NCBI GenBank assembly: GCA_938084175.1
Contig: CALKDR010000073.1
Span: forward strand, 1-39,372
Origin: an uncultured Campylobacterales bacterium
GTDB lineage: Bacteria; Campylobacterota; Campylobacteria; Campylobacterales; Arcobacteraceae
Direction of reading: 5' to 3'
DNA: 39,372 nt
Shown: positions 8,568-17,418 of the stretch, in pieces
Layout: every line of letters starts with the position of its first letter
Position numbering within the stretch: position 1 is the first letter of the stretch
Notes under the pieces: generated by a model
Seen by the model: the letters and a program-made list of their open reading frames with translations, nothing else
Told to the model about the DNA's origin: nothing
The model's database searches: none
Made by a program: the position numbers and the translations under genes

Positions 8568-9140
8568 CTAAAGTTTAGCATCTGCTAAGGTTAAAGAAAA
8601 GAGGATTTTATTGTTTTTTTTCTCTAAAGCTTTTTTAGCTTCTAGTATTGTTGTACCTGTGGTGATTAAATCATCACAAAGTATTAGAGTTTGATTACAA
8701 ATATTATTAATTTTAAACTTTCTGGGATTGTTTTTTCTAAACTCCTGATCTTTCCCTGCATATTTGACTATATTTGTGGCTTTTAATGCATTATATTTTG
8801 CTTTTATTTTTTTTGATGATAAATGATGGGCTAAAATAGCTGTGTGTGAGAAATCATGTCTAGTGTGGTCATCAATAGGAATTGCAATAATATTTTCTTT
8901 ATAATTAAAATTTTTTGAAAACTTATGAAAAGATAGTTTTGCTAATAAATTAAAAACTCTATCTCCATGAAAATAATATTTCGAAGAAATTAAATCTTCT
9001 ATTTCACTAAAAGCATAAAAAGAGTAATTAAAAAAGTTTTTTGAAATTTCTCTTTTGTGAAAAGAGGGTGTTAGTAGGTTTTTTTGACAGCTTTTACAAA
9101 TTATAGAAAAAGATATTGACTCACAAGTTAAACATTTCAT
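8568..9140 (-). CDS. comF: ComF-family phosphoribosyltransferase-like protein
   Basis: A 190-residue protein with an N-terminal four-cysteine zinc-ribbon-like segment (CLTC...CKSC in the first 20 residues) and a C-terminal type I phosphoribosyltransferase fold with the PRPP-binding loop LILCDDLITTGTT (about 153-165). This is the ComF/GntX layout. ComF proteins are linked to natural transformation in several bacteria, but the biochemical role is unsettled; the name is by family. It sits between lepA and hisH with short gaps. Confidence 0.85.
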   Translation of the reverse strand: MKCLTCESISFSIICKSCQKNLLTPSFHKREISKNFFNYSFYAFSEIEDLISSKYYFHGDRVFNLLAKLSFHKFSKNFNYKENIIAIPIDDHTRHDFSHTAILAHHLSSKKIKAKYNALKATNIVKYAGKDQEFRKNNPRKFKINNICNQTLILCDDLITTGTTILEAKKALEKKNNKILFSLTLADAKL

Positions 9141-9187
9141 AAATAATAATACTATATATTATTTAGAAAGTAAAGAGTATTAAAGAA

Positions 9188-10975
9188 TTAAATCTTTAAT
9201 ACTGCCATAAATGCTTCTTGTGGTACATTTACCTTACCAATAGATTTCATTCTTTTTTTACCAGCTTTTTGCTTATCTAATAATTTTCTTTTTCTTGTAA
9301 TATCTCCACCATAACATTTTGCTGTTACGTTTTTACCTGTTGATTTTACAGTTTCACGTGCAATAATATTAGAACCAATACTAGCTTGTATTGCAACTTC
9401 AAACAGTTGTCTAGGAATTAATTCTTTTAATGCTTTAATAAACTCTCGCCCTTTTGATAATGCTTTATTTTCAGGAACAATAATAGATAAAGCATCTACA
9501 ACATCTCCTGCAACTTTAATATCAAGTTTTTGTAATACACCTTCTCTAAAACCAATTGGTTCATAATCAAAAGATGCATAACCTTTAGTTGTAGATTTTA
9601 ATCTATCATAAAAGTCCATTACAATTTCATTCATTGGAATATCGTAATCTAATAAAACACGAGTACCAATATAATCCATTTTATTTTGAATACCTCTTTT
9701 ATCATTTAGAAGTTTAATTACATTTCCTAAAAACTCATCAGGTACTAAAATAGTAGCTTTTACATAAGGTTCAAAAATTTTATCTATATGATTTGGCATT
9801 GGAAGTTCACTTGGATTTTGAATAAAAATTCTTTCTCCATCATTTTTTAATACTTCATATACAACAGTTGGTGCAGTTGCAATTAAATCAAGATTAAATT
9901 CTCTCTCTAATCTTTCTTTTATAACTTCCATATGTAGCATTCCTAAGAATCCTGTTCTAAAACCACTTCCAAGTGCTGCTGAAGATTCTGGTTCATAAGA
10001 AATTGAAGAATCATTTAGTCTAAGTTTATCTAAGGCATCTCTTAAGTCTTCAAATTTATCTGTATCTATTGGATAGATTCCCGCAAATACAAAAGGTTTA
10101 GCAGGTTCAAAACCATCAACTGCTTCGGCTGTTCTATTTTTAGCATCAGTAATTGTATCACCAACTGCAATAATATCTACAGTTTTAATACCAAGAACTA
10201 CAATACCTATTTCACCTGTTTTAATTTCATCAGTTTGTTGTTTTTTTAAAGGATGAGGATACATTAAAGATAATACTTGTTGTTCATGTTCTGTATTCAT
10301 CATACGTACAACTTGACCTTTTTTGATACTTCCTTCATATACTCGTACAAGTGCTAATGCACCTAAATAACTATCAAACCATGAATCATAGATAAGTGCT
10401 TTTGTAGGAGCATTAGTATCACCTTTAGGAGCTGGAACTCTATCTACAATTGAGTCAATTAAGTCTCTTACTCCTAAACCTGTTTTTGCAGAAATTAGAT
10501 TGTGTTCTGTACAATCAAGTCCAATTGCATCTTCAACTTCTTCTAATACTCTAAGAGGATCAGCAGATGGTAAATCAATTTTATTTACAACAGGAAGTAA
10601 TTCTAAATCATTATCCATTGCAATATATACATTTGCAATAGTCTGTGCTTCAACACCCTGTGTTGAATCTACAATTAACAGTGCACCATCTGAAGAAGCA
10701 AGTGATCTTGAAACTTCATATGAAAAGTCAACATGACCTGGAGTATCTATTAGGTTTAGAACATAATTCTGTCCATCTTTAACATAATCAAGTCTAACAC
10801 TTTGTGCTTTGATTGTAATTCCACGCTCTTTTTCAATATCCATAGTATCCATTACTTGTGCTGACATATCTCTGTCTGCTACTGAACCACACTCTTGAAT
10901 AATTCTATCAGCTAGTGTTGATTTTCCATGGTCTATGTGAGCAATGATACTAAAGTTTCTAATATTTTCTTGCAA
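9188..10975 (-). CDS. lepA: elongation factor 4 (LepA), ribosome back-translocating GTPase
   Basis: A 595-residue translational GTPase of normal length. G1 is AHIDHGKST (about 12-20), G3 DTPGHVD, G4 NKIDLPSA, followed by EF-G-like domains II, III and V and the LepA-specific C-terminal domain with [22 protein letters not shown], which separates it from EF-G. LepA acts on stalled or initiating ribosomes. The start codon is TTG at 10975-10973 with AAGGA eight bases upstream. A -10 lies at 11009-11014. It probably leads a transcript running into comF, hisH and hisA (gap to comF 47 bases). Confidence 0.96.
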   Translation of the reverse strand: MQENIRNFSIIAHIDHGKSTLADRIIQECGSVADRDMSAQVMDTMDIEKERGITIKAQSVRLDYVKDGQNYVLNLIDTPGHVDFSYEVSRSLASSDGALLIVDSTQGVEAQTIANVYIAMDNDLELLPVVNKIDLPSADPLRVLEEVEDAIGLDCTEHNLISAKTGLGVRDLIDSIVDRVPAPKGDTNAPTKALIYDSWFDSYLGALALVRVYEGSIKKGQVVRMMNTEHEQQVLSLMYPHPLKKQQTDEIKTGEIGIVVLGIKTVDIIAVGDTITDAKNRTAEAVDGFEPAKPFVFAGIYPIDTDKFEDLRDALDKLRLNDSSISYEPESSAALGSGFRTGFLGMLHMEVIKERLEREFNLDLIATAPTVVYEVLKNDGERIFIQNPSELPMPNHIDKIFEPYVKATILVPDEFLGNVIKLLNDKRGIQNKMDYIGTRVLLDYDIPMNEIVMDFYDRLKSTTKGYASFDYEPIGFREGVLQKLDIKVAGDVVDALSIIVPENKALSKGREFIKALKELIPRQLFEVAIQASIGSNIIARETVKSTGKNVTAKCYGGDITRKRKLLDKQKAGKKRMKSIGKVNVPQEAFMAVLKI

Positions 10976-11008
10976 GGTTATTGTCCTTAATGTACATTAT
11001 TTAACGCG

Positions 11009-11014
11009 ATTATA
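11009..11014 (-). promoter_or_regulatory. putative -10 for lepA
   Basis: The minus strand reads GATATAATCG, a perfect TATAAT with an extended context, 33 bases before the TTG start of lepA. Confidence 0.5.
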
Positions 11015-11072
11015 TCTAAAGTTTTGTAAGTTTATAGTTAAATTAAAAAAGTAGTGGTTTTTGTATAAGAAT

Positions 11073-11100
11073 AAAGACTTAGATATAAATCTAAGTCTTT
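11073..11100. terminator. hairpin between the OmpA remnant and lepA
   Basis: A perfect 12-bp stem (11073-11084 with 11089-11100) with a 4-base loop. It is flanked by A on one side and T on the other and could act on both strands; on the minus strand it closes the OmpA remnant transcript. Confidence 0.65.
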
Positions 11101-11112
11101 TTATTTAAAAGA

Positions 11113-11385
11113 TTATTGGTTAATTAATCCTGTAACTCTTCTGTTTCCTGCTCTTTCTTCTTTTGTATCATCATCTCCATCTACAACAGGAACAAGTGCA
11201 ACAACAGGTTCTTTTGCTACAATTTTTTCTGTATATTTCTTTCCTAAAGGCATTGCTAAACCTAATGTATACATAACATCATTTGATTTATCATTGATTC
11301 CAAAAAGATGACTTACATCACCTTTTAAAGCTATCCCATAACATGGAATATCATAATCTTTAGGAATTTGATTTTTTGGGAACAT
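11113..11385 (-). pseudogene. collapsed tandem paralogue of the OmpA-family gene
   Basis: An open frame of 90 codons that is not a complete protein. Residues ~17-50 (ALKGDVSHLFG...MYTLGLAMPLGK) align with the last barrel strands of the neighbouring OmpA-family protein (ALKFDVRHLIE...LLYNLGFSVPFGK). A proline/valine linker follows (PVVALVPVV), then DGDDD jumps straight to TKEERAGNRRV, the very end of an OmpA domain (TKDGRAQNRRV in the neighbour). The thrombospondin-3-like repeat and most of the OmpA domain are missing, as is the signal peptide and N-terminal barrel. The ATG comes directly after a terminator hairpin. I read this as the remains of a tandem duplication with internal deletion. Confidence 0.75.
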
Positions 11386-11389
11386 AAGA

Positions 11390-11419
11390 AATAAGATTAG
11401 AATAAATTCTAATCTTATT
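11390..11419 (-). terminator. terminator of the OmpA-family gene
   Basis: A perfect 13-bp stem (11390-11402 with 11407-11419) and a TAAA loop. It includes the last bases of the OmpA-family stop codon. Confidence 0.7.
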
Positions 11420-12432
11420 TAAAAAAGAGGTGAATTATTTGTAATTACAGTATGAACTCTTCTATTTTGAGCTCTTCCATCTTTTGTCATATTAGACACA
11501 GCTGGTTTAGTTTCACCATAACCAACAGCAGTTAATCTTGAATCATCAATATTAAGAGATTTTAAAACTTCAACAGTTGAAGCTGCTCTTTTTTCCGATA
11601 ATGCTTTATTATATTTAGCAGAACCGATTGAATCAGTATGTGCTTCGATTGTAGCTTTTAATTTAGTATTGTTTTTCATTGCATTTGCAAAATTAACAAT
11701 TCTTTCATTGTATTGTTCTTTAATTACAGCTGAGTTAGTATCAAAGTTAATGTTTAAATTAACTAATGTCATACAACCAACAGTATCAACTTTTACACCA
11801 GCAATTGTATTTGGACAATTGTCTTTAGCATCAATAACACCATCATTGTCAGAATCTCTTGGAACAACTACAGGAGCAGTTACTACAACAGGAGCTGCTT
11901 TTGCTACTTTTCCAAATGGAACAGAGAAACCTAAGTTATATAATAAAGTATTATCTCCATTATCTGTTTCAATTAAATGTCTTACATCAAATTTCAATGC
12001 AAATTGCTCTGCTAATTTATATTTAACACCAGCACCGTAATTACCTACTAAACCATTTTTAGTCTCATTTGATTCATCATCAAAAAATTCAACACCAGCA
12101 CCAGCTAATGCATATAAAGATACATTTGTAGTTAATGGATAATCTTTGATAAAGTTAACAAAAACTCTTGTTACTCCAGTATCTTTGTTTGCAATATCTG
12201 CATAATCAACATCTTCAACAGATCTAAATGCAGCAATTTCAACTTGGTCAATCATTGAATCACTTTGATTAAATCCCAGTGCTAAACCACCACTGATATA
12301 ATCTCTTTCTAAATCCATATTCGCTTCAGTGTAAGCTCCACCGATCATTGGCGTGATTTCATACTTATATTCGCTGTTTGCTGCTAACATTATTGTTGTA
12401 CAAGCTACAGTTGATAAAATAATTTTTTTCAT
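11419..12432 (-). CDS. OmpA-family outer membrane protein
   Basis: A 337-residue outer membrane protein. Residues 1-19 are a signal peptide (MKKIILSTVACTTIMLAAN). Residues about 20-175 form a small beta-barrel of the OmpA/OprF kind ending NLGFSVPFGK. A proline/valine linker leads to a calcium-binding thrombospondin type-3-like repeat (DSDNDGVIDAKDNCPNT, ~193-209) and then an OmpA peptidoglycan-binding domain (LNINFDTNSAVI ... IEAHTDSIGSAKYN ... LSEKRA ... GYGETKP ... NRRVH). It would tie the outer membrane to the cell wall. A degraded copy lies just downstream. Its promoter region carries the same 11-bp-period direct repeat as the acetate operons. Confidence 0.88.
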   Translation of the reverse strand: MKKIILSTVACTTIMLAANSEYKYEITPMIGGAYTEANMDLERDYISGGLALGFNQSDSMIDQVEIAAFRSVEDVDYADIANKDTGVTRVFVNFIKDYPLTTNVSLYALAGAGVEFFDDESNETKNGLVGNYGAGVKYKLAEQFALKFDVRHLIETDNGDNTLLYNLGFSVPFGKVAKAAPVVVTAPVVVPRDSDNDGVIDAKDNCPNTIAGVKVDTVGCMTLVNLNINFDTNSAVIKEQYNERIVNFANAMKNNTKLKATIEAHTDSIGSAKYNKALSEKRAASTVEVLKSLNIDDSRLTAVGYGETKPAVSNMTKDGRAQNRRVHTVITNNSPLF

Positions 12433-12466
12433 ATAATTTTCTTCTTTTATAATAATTTTTTGTATT

Positions 12467-12483
12467 ATAGCAAAAAAATAGCA
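12467..12483 (-). promoter_or_regulatory. TGCTAT-N5-TGCTAT direct repeat upstream of the OmpA-family gene
   Basis: Two perfect TGCTAT half-sites (minus strand) with 11-bp period, N5 all T. The start codon is 34 bases away. The half-site nearest the gene runs into TATAAT (TGCTATAAT), so binding could overlap the promoter; an alternative TATTAT lies 12 bases downstream of the element. Same element as at 24135, 29109, 31418 and 36358. Confidence 0.55.
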
Positions 12484-12492
12484 ATTCCCAAA

Positions 12493-13425
12493 TTAATCAA
12501 TAAATATAGAATTTACTGATTCGTTATTTTGAATTCTTCTAATAGTTTCACCAATAATAACAGATGCTGTTAATACAGTTATCTTTTTAGCATCTTTTTG
12601 TGTAGGAATAGTATCTGAAACGATTAATTCATCTAATACGCCATTAGCAATTCTCTCATAAGCAGGACCAGAAAGTACAGCATGAGTACAACATGCCATT
12701 ACAGATGTTGCTCCTCTTTTCTTTAATACTTCAGCAGCTTTAACAAGTGTTCCAGCAGTATCTACCATATCATCAACTAAGATTACGTCTTTACCTTCAA
12801 CATCTCCAATGATATTCATTACTTCAGATTCATTTGCTTTTTCTCTTTTTTTATCAACAATAACTAAATCGTATCCTAATTTATCAGCATAAGATCTAGC
12901 ACGCGCAACTCCACCAATATCTGGACTTGCAATAATAGGATTTGCTAAGTTTTTACTTTTAATATAATCAACAAATAAAATTGAACCAAATAAATTATCT
13001 GCTGGAATATTGAAGAAACCTTGAATTTGGGCAGCATGTAAATCAATAGTTACAACTCTAGTTATTCCTGCAGCTTCAAGTAAATCAGCAACTAGTTTTG
13101 CTGTAATTGGAACTCTAGGGGCTGCTTTCCTATCTTGTCTTGCATATCCATAGTATGGAATTACTGCTGAGATTGATTTAGCACTTGATCTTTTTAATGC
13201 ATCTACCATAATTAGTAGTTCCATTAAGTTATCGTTTGTTGGCGCACATGTAGGTTGGATAATAAATACATCTTGTCCTCTTACACTTTCTGTAATTTGA
13301 ACAGACATTTCTCCATCACTAAATGAGTTACATTTGGCATTTGATACAGGAACACCTAAATACTTACCAACTTTTGCTGCAAATTCAGGGTTTGCTGAAC
13401 CACTAAAAATTTTATACGATGACAT
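12493..13425 (-). CDS. prs: ribose-phosphate pyrophosphokinase (PRPP synthetase)
   Basis: A 310-residue cytoplasmic enzyme making PRPP from ribose 5-phosphate and ATP, the precursor of nucleotides, histidine and tryptophan. Visible signatures are the N-terminal KIFSGSANPEFA, the ATP-binding loop YYGYARQDRK, the signature DLHAAQIQGFF (~130) and the PRPP loop ILVDDMVDTAGTL (~217-229). Length is normal for class I Prs. It is divergent from the porin gene; the 218 bases between carry two palindromes. Confidence 0.96.
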   Translation of the reverse strand: MSSYKIFSGSANPEFAAKVGKYLGVPVSNAKCNSFSDGEMSVQITESVRGQDVFIIQPTCAPTNDNLMELLIMVDALKRSSAKSISAVIPYYGYARQDRKAAPRVPITAKLVADLLEAAGITRVVTIDLHAAQIQGFFNIPADNLFGSILFVDYIKSKNLANPIIASPDIGGVARARSYADKLGYDLVIVDKKREKANESEVMNIIGDVEGKDVILVDDMVDTAGTLVKAAEVLKKRGATSVMACCTHAVLSGPAYERIANGVLDELIVSDTIPTQKDAKKITVLTASVIIGETIRRIQNNESVNSIFID

Positions 13426-13519
13426 GAAAAATTCCTTAATTGAATGTTTATAATTGCGATTTTATCTAAATAGTACTTAATGAATAGAAAAAAGTTTTTT
13501 TCTTGAAATTATCATTTAA

Positions 13520-13536
13520 TGTATAAATTTTATACA
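13520..13536. promoter_or_regulatory. 17-bp palindrome in the prs/porin intergenic region
   Basis: TGTATAAA-T-TTTATACA, a perfect inverted repeat around one central base, between the divergent prs and porin genes. Its size and symmetry suit a dimeric regulator. An AT-rich palindrome can also arise by chance. Confidence 0.4.
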
Positions 13537-13594
13537 CTAAATATGTATATTTATATTCAAAAAAAGATAATATTTGTATGTTCTTTTAAAAAAT

Positions 13595-13615
13595 AATATG
13601 TAGCGCGTACATATT
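13595..13615. promoter_or_regulatory. 21-bp inverted repeat just upstream of the porin
   Basis: AATATGTA-GCGCG-TACATATT: perfect 8-bp arms around a GCGCG spacer that stands out in AT-rich DNA. It ends 28 bases before the porin ATG, so it lies in the leader or near the transcription start; it could be an operator or a 5' mRNA hairpin. Confidence 0.45.
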
Positions 13616-13643
13616 GAAAAATAATTAAAACAAAGGAAATTAT

Positions 13644-14708
13644 ATGAATAAAAAAATTAGTTTAGTAACATGTGGGTTATTATTAAGTACGAGTATGGCA
13701 TTTGCTGCCGATTCAATTGATGAGGCATTCAAAAGTGGAAGTGTGTCAGGTGATGTTACATTATATGGTACAAAAGTAGATAACAAAGGTGGAACTGCTA
13801 ATACTGATGATGCTTATGCAACTACTGGTATAGCTTATGAAACTGCATCTTACATGGGATTAAGTGCAAAAGCTGGTTTTAGAGCAGGACATGCATTTGA
13901 TGATTCAACATTAGCTAATGATTCATTAATGACTGAAGCTTATGTAAAATATACTAACGATATGTTCTCTTTAACTGTAGGTAGACAAGCTATTGGTTTA
14001 GAATGGTTAGGTGATTATAATGAAGCTGTTGTTGCTGGAATTACAGCAGTTCCTGACACAACTATTGTTTTAGGTTATGTTAATCAACAAGCAGCAGCAG
14101 ATGAAGATCAAATCGATGATTTTAGTGAAGTTACTCCAGATGGTGCATACGTACTTGATGTAAAATATACTGGTTTAGCAGGTGTTGAATTAAATCCTTA
14201 TTTTTATAGTGCACCAGATGTTGCAGAATTTTATGGTTTAAAAGCTTCTTATTCAGCTGACACATTTGGAGCAGTTGCTCAATATGCAGCATCAAGTGAA
14301 GATGTTGGGTCTGATGGTTCTATTGCTCATGTAGAAGCTAGTACATCAATTGCTGGTGTTTCTGCTGCGCTTGGATATATTAAAACGGATAAAACTGCAG
14401 GTGTTGCAAGTATTTCTGCATATGGTGATAGTATCTCTCCTTTTGATAATGGTATAAATACTTATGCAATTGATGCAAAAACTGTATATGGTTCTTTAGG
14501 ATACTCAGTTGCGGGTATTGATTTAGGTTTACTTTATGGTGAAACTGATTTTACTGCAAATGGAGAAGAAAAAGAATTAAATTTAACTGCAGGATATAGT
14601 ATTACTGATAGTTTAGGACTGTCTTTAGTATTTGTTAAATATGATGAAGTAGGTTCTTCTTCAAGTGATAGTGATTATGCAAGTGCTACTTTAGCATACT
14701 CATTTTAA
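13644..14708 (+). CDS. outer membrane porin (Campylobacterota Opr-type beta-barrel)
   Basis: A 354-residue exported protein with a clear signal peptide (residues 1-21, ending MAFAAD). The rest is alternating beta-barrel sequence rich in Ala, Gly, Ser, Tyr and Asp, with KAGFRAGHAF and SLTVGRQAIGLEWLG strands, and it ends in a terminal Phe (TLAYSF), the usual outer-membrane assembly signal. Size and style fit the porins of Arcobacter/Sulfurimonas-like genomes. Substrate cannot be read from sequence. AAAGGA stands at a good distance before ATG 13644. Highly acidic loops suggest cation preference (inference). Strong regulation is likely given the two palindromes upstream. Confidence 0.82.
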   Translation: MNKKISLVTCGLLLSTSMAFAADSIDEAFKSGSVSGDVTLYGTKVDNKGGTANTDDAYATTGIAYETASYMGLSAKAGFRAGHAFDDSTLANDSLMTEAYVKYTNDMFSLTVGRQAIGLEWLGDYNEAVVAGITAVPDTTIVLGYVNQQAAADEDQIDDFSEVTPDGAYVLDVKYTGLAGVELNPYFYSAPDVAEFYGLKASYSADTFGAVAQYAASSEDVGSDGSIAHVEASTSIAGVSAALGYIKTDKTAGVASISAYGDSISPFDNGINTYAIDAKTVYGSLGYSVAGIDLGLLYGETDFTANGEEKELNLTAGYSITDSLGLSLVFVKYDEVGSSSSDSDYASATLAYSF

Positions 14709-14715
14709 TCTAAAA

Positions 14716-14744
14716 ATAATTTAGGAGTTTAACTCCTAAATTAT
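14716..14744 (+). terminator. terminator after the porin
   Basis: A 12-bp stem (14716-14727 with 14733-14744) with a five-base loop, 7 bases after the porin stop. It may also serve the convergent mnmA transcript. Confidence 0.7.
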
Positions 14745-14764
14745 AAATCAAAATACTTATTTAA

Positions 14765-15799
14765 CTACTTAGTACTTTCAATCCAAGCACTTCCTATAAC
14801 TTTTTGTCTATCATAAAAAGCTGCTAACTGTCCAGAAGCAACTCCAAAGGCAGGTTCTTTTAATCTAATATAAGCTTTGCCCTCTTTAATATTTACTTCA
14901 CAAGGAGTTGAGTTTGATCTGTATCTTAATTTTACACTTGCAGTGAAACTTGTATCATCAATGAACATGTTAAGCCCAATTCCTACAACTTCATTTACTT
15001 CTAAAACTTCTTTTTTACCTACAACTATTGTATTTGTTTTAGGGTTTAATTCTTTTACAAAATGTGGATCTTGAGCACCTTTTACTGTAAAGCCTCTTCT
15101 TTTTCCTATTGTATAGTGCATATAACCTTTATGCTCTCCTACAACTTTTCCCTTTTCATCTAAAACATCACCAGGCATATCAATATTTGCGTGTTTTTTT
15201 ATAACATCGGTATAAATTGTTTCAACAAAACATATTTCTTGTGATTCGTTTTTTTCTGTAATTTCTTTATAAACACTTGAAAGATTTACTGCAAATTTTA
15301 CAATATCTTCTTTTTTGTATGTACTTAAGGGAAAGATCATATAAGGAAGTGCTTCTTTATCAACTTGTGATAGAAAATAGCTTTGATCTTTTGTTTTATC
15401 ATCAGCTTCGTAGAAAAATTTACCATCTGTTTTTGCATAATGTCCTGTTGCTAAAAAATTGCAGCCCTTTTCTTGTGCAAATTTTAACATTGAACCAAAT
15501 TTGATTTGTTTATTACATTTTACACATGGGTTTGGAGTTGTACCTTCTAAATAAGATTGCACAAAATAATCATAGATTTCTTCTGTAAACTTAGTACTTA
15601 AATCTAATATATAATATTTAATAATTAAAAAATCTGCTACATCTTTTATGTATTTTAAGTTTTTTTCATGATAGCCATCATCTCTACTATGAAGTTTTAG
15701 GTAAACACCTTCAACTTCGTAGCCTTCTTTTTGTAGCATATAAGCTGTAACTGAAGAATCAATTCCCCCACTCATTCCTACCATTACTTTTTTTTGCAA
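14765..15799 (-). CDS. mnmA: tRNA-specific 2-thiouridylase, Campylobacter-type
   Basis: A 344-residue enzyme that adds sulfur to U34 of tRNA-Lys, -Glu and -Gln. It has the PP-loop GMSGGIDSS (8-16), the first catalytic cysteine C95 in NPCVKCNKQIKF and the second, C190, in SQEICFVE. The C-terminal beta-barrel region has YTIGKRRGF and ASGQLAAFYD. The style (VYLKLHSRDDGYHEKNL, CFVET) matches the MnmA normally found in Campylobacterota. It directly follows a second, quite different MnmA; both keep all catalytic residues. Confidence 0.9.
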   Translation of the reverse strand: MQKKVMVGMSGGIDSSVTAYMLQKEGYEVEGVYLKLHSRDDGYHEKNLKYIKDVADFLIIKYYILDLSTKFTEEIYDYFVQSYLEGTTPNPCVKCNKQIKFGSMLKFAQEKGCNFLATGHYAKTDGKFFYEADDKTKDQSYFLSQVDKEALPYMIFPLSTYKKEDIVKFAVNLSSVYKEITEKNESQEICFVETIYTDVIKKHANIDMPGDVLDEKGKVVGEHKGYMHYTIGKRRGFTVKGAQDPHFVKELNPKTNTIVVGKKEVLEVNEVVGIGLNMFIDDTSFTASVKLRYRSNSTPCEVNIKEGKAYIRLKEPAFGVASGQLAAFYDRQKVIGSAWIESTK

Positions 15800-15818
15800 T
15801 TGTTATCCTAAATAAAGA

Positions 15819-16919
15819 TTAATTATAATCACTTATAAATCCGCCACCTAAACAATATTCACCATCATATAAAACTAGACTTTGTCCTAAAGTTACAGCT
15901 CGTTGTGGTTTATCAAATTTAACTAGAACTTTTCCGTCATTAGTTGAGGTAACTGTACAAGCTTGTTTTTGTTGACGGTAACGTACTTGTGCCATTAACT
16001 TATCACCAATTTTAGGTGGATGTTCTAAGACCCAGTGCATATGACTTGCTTCAACATTTTCATTCATTAGTAAAGCATGATTTGTATCTTGTACAATTGT
16101 TAAAGTATTATTTTCCATATCTTTTTTTGCTGCATACCATGGATTATGTATATGGTTTGCTGATTCTGTTTCTTTAACACCACCAAGACCAATACCTTTT
16201 CTTTGACCTAATGTGTAACAAATAAGACCTTTGTGTTTTCCTAATACTTTTCCATTTTCATCTATAATATCACCAGGAATTGCTTTTAAATGTTGAGTAA
16301 TAAATTCATCAAATTTTTGTTTACCAATAAAGCAAATTCCAGTACTATCTTTTTTATCACTTACACTTAGATTATGTTGTGTAGCTATTTCTCGCACTTC
16401 TTTTTTTGTTAAATCTGCTAAAGGAAATAAAGATTGTGATAATTGTTCACTTGTTAGAGCATGTAAGAAGTAAGTTTGATCTTTGCTATCATCTTTTGGA
16501 GTTGCTAAAACATGATGATTTCCATATGTATCTATTTTTGCATAATGTCCAGTTGCTATCATATCAGCACCCATTTTTTTTGCTTCATTTAAAAATACAG
16601 TAAATTTAATCTCACGATTACATAAAATATCAGGATTAGGTGTAAGTCCTTTTTTTAAACCTTCTAAAAATACATCAAAAACTTTCGTTCTGTATTCTTC
16701 TACAAAGTCTATACCTTTTACTTCAATTCCTAGTAGCTTCCCTACTTTTTTTGCATCTTCAAACTCAATACGGTTAGGACATTGACTACCTTCAATACCA
16801 TATTCCCAGTTTCGCATAAAAAGTCCTGTAACTTCGTAGCCTTGTTGTTTTAACAGTAAAGCAGTAACTGAAGAATCAACTCCTCCAGACATTCCTACTA
16901 CAACTTTCTTTTTGCTCAT
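15819..16919 (-). CDS. mnmA: second tRNA-specific 2-thiouridylase, enterobacterial-type
   Basis: A 366-residue MnmA with PP-loop GMSGGVDSS, catalytic C100 in NPDILCNREIKF and C196 in STGICFIG, followed by YTLGQRKGIGLGG and QSLVLYDGEYCLGGGFI. These motifs are much closer to the E. coli type than to its tandem neighbour at 14765-15799. It also keeps the LFMRNWE insertion typical of that group. It overlaps folK by 4 bases and lies 19 bases before the other mnmA, so all are probably in one transcript. Lateral acquisition is likely; which copy does the housekeeping job cannot be decided here. Confidence 0.9.
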   Translation of the reverse strand: MSKKKVVVGMSGGVDSSVTALLLKQQGYEVTGLFMRNWEYGIEGSQCPNRIEFEDAKKVGKLLGIEVKGIDFVEEYRTKVFDVFLEGLKKGLTPNPDILCNREIKFTVFLNEAKKMGADMIATGHYAKIDTYGNHHVLATPKDDSKDQTYFLHALTSEQLSQSLFPLADLTKKEVREIATQHNLSVSDKKDSTGICFIGKQKFDEFITQHLKAIPGDIIDENGKVLGKHKGLICYTLGQRKGIGLGGVKETESANHIHNPWYAAKKDMENNTLTIVQDTNHALLMNENVEASHMHWVLEHPPKIGDKLMAQVRYRQQKQACTVTSTNDGKVLVKFDKPQRAVTLGQSLVLYDGEYCLGGGFISDYN

Positions 16920-17407
16920 TTTCTACCTTTAAGTATGTGTTTTAAAGGAATAATAACTGATTCTCTATTTGCCCAATCTTTATGAGGGATAATTAAATTT
17001 TTTGTATTAATTTTTTTATTATCAAAAAATATTATATCAATATCTAAGGTTCTAGGCGCATCTTGAAAGGATCGCTTTCTTCCAAATTTGTTTTCATATC
17101 TTTGCATTGCTTTTAATAGTGCATTAGGACAAAGATTAGTTTTGAACGTGATTATACCATTTAAAAAGTCATTTTGTTCTAAGAATCCAAAAGGAGGATT
17201 TCTTAACAATGGTGAAGTTTTAAGTAAAGTAAATCTTGCATCTTGTTTTAAACATAAGAGTAATTTATCAAATGTTTTTTTCATATTCCCAATATTTCCC
17301 CCAATACCAATTGTTACATAGTATTTTTTATTCGATGTTATATTAAACATTTTAGGAAAATTAGGAGTATAAAAAAGTGTTAATTCTTTAGATAATTTTT
17401 TTTTCAA
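16916..17407 (-). CDS. folK: 6-hydroxymethyl-7,8-dihydropterin pyrophosphokinase
   Basis: A 163-residue HPPK of the folate pathway, transferring pyrophosphate from ATP to hydroxymethyl-dihydropterin. Motifs: VTIGIGGNIGN near residue 32, SPLLRNPPFGFLEQNDFLNG, and the magnesium/ATP site RTLDIDIIFFD (Asp-x-Asp) followed by IPHKDWANRESVIIPL. An extra ~25 residues precede the usual start, as in other Campylobacterota. It lies 11 bases after the M24 peptidase gene and overlaps mnmA by 4 bases. Confidence 0.92.
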   Translation of the reverse strand: MKKKLSKELTLFYTPNFPKMFNITSNKKYYVTIGIGGNIGNMKKTFDKLLLCLKQDARFTLLKTSPLLRNPPFGFLEQNDFLNGIITFKTNLCPNALLKAMQRYENKFGRKRSFQDAPRTLDIDIIFFDNKKINTKNLIIPHKDWANRESVIIPLKHILKGRK

Positions 17408-17418
17408 ATTTCTTCTTC

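Noticed and set aside
10500-10736. Open frames antisense to lepA, hisA, mnmA, ackA/pta and others
   Set aside because: They are frames opposite well-supported genes, without ribosome sites or recognisable domains.
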